A stretch of DNA of 6,033 nt from Oscillospiraceae bacterium. GTDB taxonomy: Bacteria; Bacillota; Clostridia; Oscillospirales; Ruminococcaceae. The notes beneath the pieces were generated by a model, which had not been told where the DNA came from, did not search any database, and saw only the letters and a program-made list of their open reading frames with translations. The stretch lies in contig JAGAUG010000049.1 in the NCBI GenBank assembly GCA_017828935.1, forward strand, positions 1 through 6,033. The letters run 5' to 3'. Shown here in pieces: positions 1 through 5,000 of the stretch. Position 1 is the stretch's first letter, and each line of letters opens with the position of its first letter. The position numbers and the translations under genes are program-made.

Positions 1-1
1 A

Positions 2-274
2 AAGACTGATGGGTCTAGTTGGGAAGATATGTTACAAAATATACATTATTTTTATACTGTCTCGCCTGTCGAAAATTCTATAAAAATAAACCCCGACGGT
101 TCTAAAACCCAAGATTTTATATTTAGTTATTATATATATCACGCTAAAGATAGTAGCGGGAAAGATTATAAATTCGGATTTAATAAAAAATATCCAGTTA
201 ATACTTATCTAAAACAAGACGTCGGCGGCGGAAAGAAATTATTTATAGATTACGGCGTTTGGGGTAGAGAATAA
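2..274 (+). CDS. C-terminal part of an unrecognised protein (5' end outside window)
   Basis: The frame is open from the left edge to a TAA at 272-274, giving 90 residues. An ATG at 29 is preceded only by a weak GGGA, and the frame stays open upstream of it, so I read this as the tail of a longer gene rather than a small complete one. The segment is rich in Tyr, Phe, Lys, Gly and Asp, with alternating polar and aromatic residues (for example FIFSYYIYHAKDSSGKDYKF). This looks like a beta-rich folded domain, not a coiled coil or membrane segment. There is no cysteine and no sorting signal, and it ends in YGVWGRE. I do not recognise the family. A strong hairpin follows 6 nt after the stop, so this is the last gene of its transcript. 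Alternative: a short ORF starting at 29. Confidence 0.6.
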   Translation, partial: KTDGSSWEDMLQNIHYFYTVSPVENSIKINPDGSKTQDFIFSYYIYHAKDSSGKDYKFGFNKKYPVNTYLKQDVGGGKKLFIDYGVWGRE

Positions 275-280
275 AAATAC

Positions 281-327
281 AAAAAAGCTTATTAGAAAAA
301 TTAAAATTAATTCTAATAGGCTTTTTT
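281..327. terminator. Bidirectional intrinsic terminator between convergent genes
   Basis: A 17-bp inverted repeat pairs 281-297 with 311-327 around a 13-nt A/T loop, with a single G-T wobble. The outer arms are A6 and T6, so a U-tract follows the hairpin on both strands. It lies between the TAA at 274 (+ strand gene) and the stop at 332-334 (- strand gene), exactly where a shared terminator is expected. Confidence 0.87.
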
Positions 328-331
328 AATT

Positions 332-1624
332 TTATTTAATTTTATTTATATTATAAAGAGAATTTAAAACTAGCCAATTTTGTGGAAAGTAAGTATTTAT
401 ATTCCAATAACTTACGCCTAGTAAATTATATTTATCGATTAATTTTAGTTTAGATTCAATACTTCTAGCGTCGTCAAACCAAACTATGTGATTTTTATTA
501 TTATTATCTGTATATTCAAAAAAAGGAGTTTGTGTTTTTTCGTCGAATTCTATTGACGCCCCAAATTTACTAGCTAGTTCTATTGCTTGTAAATTCGTTA
601 AAGAAGTAGCTGCTGAGCCTTCTATATAAGGTAACGTCCAGTCGTAGCCGTAATTAGGCATCCCCATTACAATTTTTTGGCTAGGAATAACAGAAACAGC
701 GTATTTTAAGACTTTTTCAACTTGATCAATCGGTGATACAGGCTGTGGTGGTCCGTATAAATATCCCCATTCGTATGTCATCAAAATAATTTGATCAACG
801 ATTTGAGCTTGAGATTTATAATCGTGAGCTTCATATAAGATTCCGGTTTGGGAATCGCTAATTTTTGGCGCGAGCGCTGTAGTTGTTATATAACCTAGTG
901 GCCTTAAAATAGACGTTAGTTTTTTTAAAAATATATTATAATTTTCTTTGTCTTCTGGGAAGATATACTCTAAATCTAAATTTACACCTTGGTATTTTTT
1001 TGAATTTAAAATAAAAATAATAGAGTCTATTAAGTTTTGTTCTGCTTCGGGGTCAGTTAAAACAAGATGAGCTAAGTCGCTATCAAATCCTTCGCCAGTT
1101 CGAGTATTAGTTATTGTCATTATTGGCGCAACGTCTTGAGCTAGCGCTAAATTAATTAGTCTATCTGGAAAGATAGAATCGAGCGAACCGTTTTCTTGGA
1201 TCTGGTAGCTAAAAATATTTAGATAAGTTAAAGACGGTAATATATTTGATAATACTTCAGAAGTAGTTCCAGGAAAGGCGTAACCAGTTACGTCGATCGA
1301 TCTTAATTTTTTTGTTGAATTAGCTGGAATTTTTATATCTTGGTCGATATAAATTATATCTGGATTTGTTATATTAGGGTTAGCTGAAAGTAAATTATTT
1401 AAAGTTATATTATAATTTTTAGAAATTTTATAAAGTGTATCGCCTTTTTTTATTTTATAAATAATATTTTCTGGGATAATAACTAAAGATTGACCAATAA
1501 GCAAATTATTTATATTTTTAATATTATTATCTTCTATTATTTTTTTTTCTGAAACATTGTATTTTTTAGATAGTTTATATATTGTGTCTCCTGACTTGAT
1601 AGTGTGTAAAATTATTAGGCTCAA
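332..1624 (-). CDS. sleL: Spore cortex-lytic enzyme, LysM-LysM-GH18 (YaaH/SleL-type N-acetylglucosaminidase)
   Basis: Encodes 430 residues. Two LysM peptidoglycan-binding domains come first: residues about 6-50 (HTIKSGDTIYKLSKKYNV) and 55-100 (IYKIKKGDTLYKISKNYNI). A GH18 TIM barrel follows from about 108 to the end. The active-site strand is GVNLDLEYI at 213-221, with Asp217 and the presumed proton donor Glu219. The earlier acidic positions of the classic DxxDxDxE motif are Gln212 and Asn215, as is usual in this subfamily. Other family signatures are MTYEWGYLYGPP (282-293), GMPNYGYDW (321-329) and a C-terminal SYWNIN...FPQNW. Length and domain order match Bacillus SleL/YaaH, which hydrolyses cortex peptidoglycan during germination. 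There is no signal peptide, consistent with a protein loaded into spores rather than exported by Sec. It could instead be a paralogue such as YdhD, so the symbol is by architecture. The gene is monocistronic, convergent with the left gene and divergent from the long gene. The start is uncertain (see 1613-1630). Confidence 0.93.
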   Translation of the reverse strand: MSLIILHTIKSGDTIYKLSKKYNVSEKKIIEDNNIKNINNLLIGQSLVIIPENIIYKIKKGDTLYKISKNYNITLNNLLSANPNITNPDIIYIDQDIKIPANSTKKLRSIDVTGYAFPGTTSEVLSNILPSLTYLNIFSYQIQENGSLDSIFPDRLINLALAQDVAPIMTITNTRTGEGFDSDLAHLVLTDPEAEQNLIDSIIFILNSKKYQGVNLDLEYIFPEDKENYNIFLKKLTSILRPLGYITTTALAPKISDSQTGILYEAHDYKSQAQIVDQIILMTYEWGYLYGPPQPVSPIDQVEKVLKYAVSVIPSQKIVMGMPNYGYDWTLPYIEGSAATSLTNLQAIELASKFGASIEFDEKTQTPFFEYTDNNNKNHIVWFDDARSIESKLKLIDKYNLLGVSYWNINTYFPQNWLVLNSLYNINKIK

Positions 1625-1630
1625 CTCCTT
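1613..1630 (-). promoter_or_regulatory. Shine-Dalgarno and ambiguous start of the LysM-GH18 gene
   Basis: On the minus strand AAGGAG occupies 1630-1625 and is followed with no spacer by TTG at 1624-1622, the only standard start codon ahead of the first LysM domain. I found no in-frame ATG or GTG upstream in the roughly 60 nt I checked. With the usual 7-9 nt spacing the ribosome would be placed near ATA (1615-1613) or the next codon ATT. That would give a protein beginning (M)ILHTIKSGD, which also fits how LysM proteins of this type normally begin. The start is therefore either TTG with abnormal spacing or a non-standard AUA/AUU. Confidence 0.55.
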
Positions 1631-1646
1631 AAAAATTAATATAATA

Positions 1647-1730
1647 ATTATTATGAAAAAAACAAAAAAATAATTCTTAAATATATATATAATATAAAAC
1701 TGGATTATTATGAAAAAAATTACAAAAAAA
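1647..1730. repeat. Imperfect direct repeat ATTATTATG-A7-(TTA)-C-A7
   Basis: The element ATTATTATG followed by seven A, one C and seven A occurs at 1647-1670. It recurs at 1704-1730 with TTA inserted before the C. The copies start 57 bp apart and both lie upstream of the leftward gene and of the rightward promoter. They may be duplicated binding or promoter elements, or simply low-complexity A-tract duplication. Confidence 0.6.
1649..1677 (-). promoter_or_regulatory. Possible forespore (sigma-G-like) promoter for the LysM-GH18 gene
   Basis: Read on the minus strand, CATAATA (1655-1649) matches the known sigma-G/F -10 pattern CATNNTA. AGAATT (1677-1672) lies 16 nt upstream as a weak -35. Forespore expression would suit a cortex-lytic enzyme. 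A second CATAATA lies at 1712-1706 within the duplicated element. An overlapping vegetative-type alternative is TTGTTT (1665-1660), 16 nt, TATATT (1643-1638). In such A/T-rich DNA either could be chance. Confidence 0.27.
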
Positions 1731-1745
1731 ATTTTAAAAAAACTC

Positions 1746-1774
1746 TTGATTTATATAAAATGATATTATATAAT
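1746..1774 (+). promoter_or_regulatory. Sigma-A-type promoter for the long exported-protein gene
   Basis: TTGATT (1746-1751) and a perfect TATAAT (1769-1774) are separated by exactly 17 nt. This is the best vegetative promoter in the region and it points toward the gene starting at 1931. Transcription would begin near 1781, leaving a leader of about 150 nt. A weaker alternative, TTGAAA (1824-1829) with TGTAAT (1849-1854), has a 19-nt spacer. Confidence 0.58.
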
Positions 1775-1799
1775 AATAATTAAGAATAGATATTTTTTT

Positions 1800-1854
1800 A
1801 TTATAAAGCTGAGAAAAAACGGCTTGAAACCTTGATTATTAAGCGCTTTGTAAT
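1800..1854 (+). promoter_or_regulatory. Predicted structured element in the mRNA leader
   Basis: A 10-bp stem can form between 1800-1809 and 1845-1854 with one G-U pair, closing a 35-nt interior. The interior contains the only G/C-bearing stretch of the leader (GCTGAGA, CGGCTTGAAACC, AAGCGC) and a possible small hairpin at 1831-1843. Being an island of structure in an otherwise A/T-only leader suggests a cis-regulatory RNA. I cannot match it to a known riboswitch, and there is no U-tract for an attenuator. Confidence 0.35.
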
Positions 1855-1919
1855 TAAAAATATAAAAATATATAAAACAAATTATTTAAATAAAAAAATA
1901 TTAATTATTTTATTAATAC

Positions 1920-1933
1920 AGGAGGGAAGTATG
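1920..1933 (+). promoter_or_regulatory. Ribosome binding site and start of the long gene
   Basis: AGGAGG at 1920-1925, a near-perfect Shine-Dalgarno, sits 5 nt before ATG at 1931-1933 and fixes the start. A weak all-A/T hairpin (1899-1905 pairing with 1912-1918) lies just upstream and does not cover the site. Confidence 0.88.
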
Positions 1934-2017
1934 AGTAAGAATATTAAAAAAACAGCGAAATTTTTAACGGCCTTAATGATAATTAATAATGTTGCGCCAG
2001 TTAGATACGCTTTTGGA
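1931..2017 (+). other. Predicted Sec signal peptide of the long protein
   Basis: Residues 1-10 carry five lysines (MSKNIKKTAK) and are followed by a hydrophobic stretch FLTALMIINNVAPV. An A-F-G motif at 27-29 precedes DD, giving a plausible cleavage after Gly29. The hydrophobic core is modest because of two Asn, so export is likely but not certain. Confidence 0.66.
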
Positions 2018-5000
2018 GATGATGCGAGTAGCGATGCTTTAAAAGAGCTAAAAGATTCTGGGATTTTTGGTTTAGCTAACGCAAATAAAACTATGAATAC
2101 AGCAGTTGCTGCTCAAAAAGTTATTGGTACAGAAGCGATTCAAAAGTTACTTGATAAATATCAAAACGGAGAATTTGACGGAATAAATGTAGAAAGTATC
2201 AGTGAAAACAATAAAAACGCAGAGAGCGATATTAAAGCTATTGAAGATGTTACGGTTGATCTTGGAGCAGTTTTTATTGTAAATAAGGCCAAAGCTTCTT
2301 TAATTGACTCTAAAGTTAAAATAGACTCTGAGAGTGAACAGAGTGTAACAGACGCGCTTAAATTGTCTTTATCTGAAATTGATAATGTTATAGAGGCTGT
2401 ATCAGCTATTTTTACACACGACGGATCAGAAAAATCAGCAAGCAATAGTTTTATGGTTAGCAAGGTAAGTAAACTTATTGAAGGTGTAAAAGACAGTCTA
2501 GTAGGAAAGGCATCTAATCAAGTCGACGGCGGAGCTGACGAAGATAATTCTAGTTATAAAAAAATATCTAATTCTGTTGAAAATTATAGTAAGGGAGTTG
2601 CGATTCAATCTACAGCTGAGCAACTAACTTATAGTTCAAGGGGGTCAGAAAATAATTTATCTGATGAATTGGTATCTGTTGTTGCTAACTCGATAGCGAA
2701 TTCTCTAGAAGAACAAGACGTATCGGATATAGAAGATGTAGATATTGATGTGTTAGACGAAACAGTAAAAGAAATAACAAATAAAGTTATTGATGAATCA
2801 AAAAATTCTAGTCAGGAAATCTCAGAAGAAAGAGTACAAGAGGTTTTAGCTCCGACTTTAAAAGAATTTGATGTAAAGTTAAGTGAGAGTAAGGCTGTAA
2901 AAGAAGAAAAAGAAGAAAAAAAATTAGCGGAGGAGTTATCTAGAAGTAAGGAATTAAATACTTCGGGAGAAGATATTTTAGAAAACGCGAATCAACTTAC
3001 TGATCAGCAACTAGGAGACTTACAAAAACAAATTTCGAGCTACGAAAAGACGATCGAAGATCAAAAGGCTGAATTAGAAAAAGCGAAAGCAATCGAAGCT
3101 AGTAATAGAGAAATAGAGGGCTTACATTTTTTAGACGACGAATCTTTCGCTAATTACGAAAAAGTAAAGAAAGAACACGAAGAAGAGATTAAAGCTAAAA
3201 ACGAAGAGATCGAGAAGCTCAAGGTTGAGAATAAAAAATTAGAAGAGCTTCAAGGCAAGAGTGCCGAGCAACAAGAGCAACAAAGAAAATTCGAAGAAGA
3301 AATAGAAGCTAAAACTAAAGAAATCGAGTCGCTGCAAAAGAGAAACAAAGAGCTCGAAGAGATTGAAGCTAGAAATAAAGAGATAGCTGAGCTTGAAGCT
3401 GAAAACAAAAAATTAGAAGCGATAAAAATTAAAAACGAAGAGCAACAAAAGCAACAAGAAGAATTTGAAGCGCAAATTGAAGCTAAGAACAAAGAGATTG
3501 AAGATTTAAAAGCTAAATATAAACGTCAAGAAGAATTTGAAGAAGAAGTTAAAGCTAGAAACAAAGAGATCGAAGATTTAAAAGCTAAAAACAAAGAGCT
3601 CGAAGAGCTCCAAATTAAGAGCGCCGAGCAACAAGAACAACAAAAAAAGATAGAAGAAGAGCTAAAAGCTAAAGACGAAGCGCTTAAAAAATTTGAAGAA
3701 CAAAGTAAAAAATTAGAAGAGTTAGAACAGCAAAGAAGACAAATCGAAATTCAACAAAAGCAAATCGAAGAACAAAAGCGCGAACTCGAAAAGCTTAGAT
3801 CGGGAGCGGCGCCAGCGCCGACAACTGTTTTAAATATTACAGCGGGTTCGTTTAACGAAACGGTTGATTTGTTAAAGACTCTAGATTATAGCGTTGTAAA
3901 AATGAATTCGAGCGGAGATTATAGCGTTATAGAAAGAGAATCTGAAGCCAAAGACGATGCATCTACGGAATTGAAAAAAGTAGTGGATAATTTCAATAGT
4001 GCAATAGACACTTTAAAGGCAGCTTTTAATGATTTAGCTGAGGCGATGAAAGACTATCAACAATATCAAGGTAAGAAATTTGATAAATTCAACCCGGCGA
4101 CCGCAACAGACGAGATGATATTAGATTATTACGAAACACAAGGTCGAAAAGCCGAAAGAAACAGCTTAAAGAAATTAATAGAAACTCAAATAGCTTATAA
4201 CGCAGCGGTTGAAAAGGCAGTTAACGCGAGGATTGATAGAGAAGTATATTCTACTTTAGCTAATTTATTTATCAGTGATAAAAAAATAAGAGAAGTTCAA
4301 GATAACATAAAAAATAAGCAAGCAAAAGAAACTGTATCAGAAACAAAGTTTTATAAAATAATGATGAAAGACCCGACGACAAACGGATTTAACGTAGAAA
4401 AAACGCTAGCGGACCTTTTGAAAGATGTTGAAGGGGATGTTGAAACAGCAAATAAATTGGTTGCTACAGCTAAACTTAATAAAAAGATAATAAACGCGAA
4501 ACAAGATAAAGAAGAAGCTACGTTAGATAGCGTAACAGATTTACTTGAAAATTTAACAAATTTTACAAAAGTAGAAGAAAAAAAAGCAGCAGATATTGAA
4601 AAAATGACATATGAAAACTTGGATAAATATGTAGATCAGATGGAAACTTCTAACGATACGAGCATAACTTATTATCAAGCTCAATTATTAGATGAAAATC
4701 TTGATAATAGATCAAAATTGGAAGCAGCAACTAAATATTTATCTGCTAAAATGCGATATGAGCATATTGAAGCATATAGAGAATATAATATATTAAAACG
4801 CAAATTAGATCCCTGGATAAGCTTAAACTTAGGTGATAAAACATATTTTAGATACAGAAATGAATATGAAATTTTTAAATTTTTATGTGAAGGTATTGCT
4901 AAATTGTTGGGCCAAAGTTTTGCCGGTGTGAGAAAGTTGTGGATAAATGAAAATGACATTTCTCTTGCTAAAAATGTGAAAAAGTCCGAAAAAGAGGGTT

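Larger units (their letters stand above)
1625..1930. other. Divergent intergenic region, 306 bp, almost pure A/T
   Basis: This region separates the two divergent genes. It contains the leftward gene's ribosome binding site, a duplicated TTATTATG-A7 element, a consensus promoter facing right, a predicted RNA stem in the rightward leader and the rightward ribosome binding site. No tRNA-like or other known RNA gene is apparent. The tiny ATG frames inside it are too short and poorly initiated to be called genes. Confidence 0.8.

Noticed and set aside
1710..1763. Tiny ATG frame encoding a 17-residue Lys-rich peptide (MKKITKKILKK...)
   Set aside because: There is no proper Shine-Dalgarno, it overlaps the -35 of the promoter for the next gene, and Lys/Ile runs are expected from A/T-rich DNA.
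1806..1850. Fragments resembling a TPP riboswitch (CTGAGA, then TTGAAACCTTGAT and AAGCG)
   Set aside because: The invariant flanking GGGGTGC/GAAGGGA P1 strands and the full CTGGATAATGCCAGCG segment are missing, and the spacing is too short. The downstream gene is not thiamine-related.
2161..2463. Minus-strand open frame of about 100 codons
   Set aside because: It lies inside the long plus-strand gene, has no ribosome binding site, and its Ser/Leu-rich translation is an antisense shadow.
3250..3492. Minus-strand Ser/Cys/Phe-rich open frame opposite the coiled coil
   Set aside because: It is the antisense of GAA/AAA/CAA-rich coiled-coil codons. Its repetitive composition mirrors the coil repeats.
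2880..3806. SMC/Rad50-type ATPase suggested by the long coiled coil
   Set aside because: No Walker A, Walker B or signature motif flanks the coil, and the protein begins with a signal peptide.
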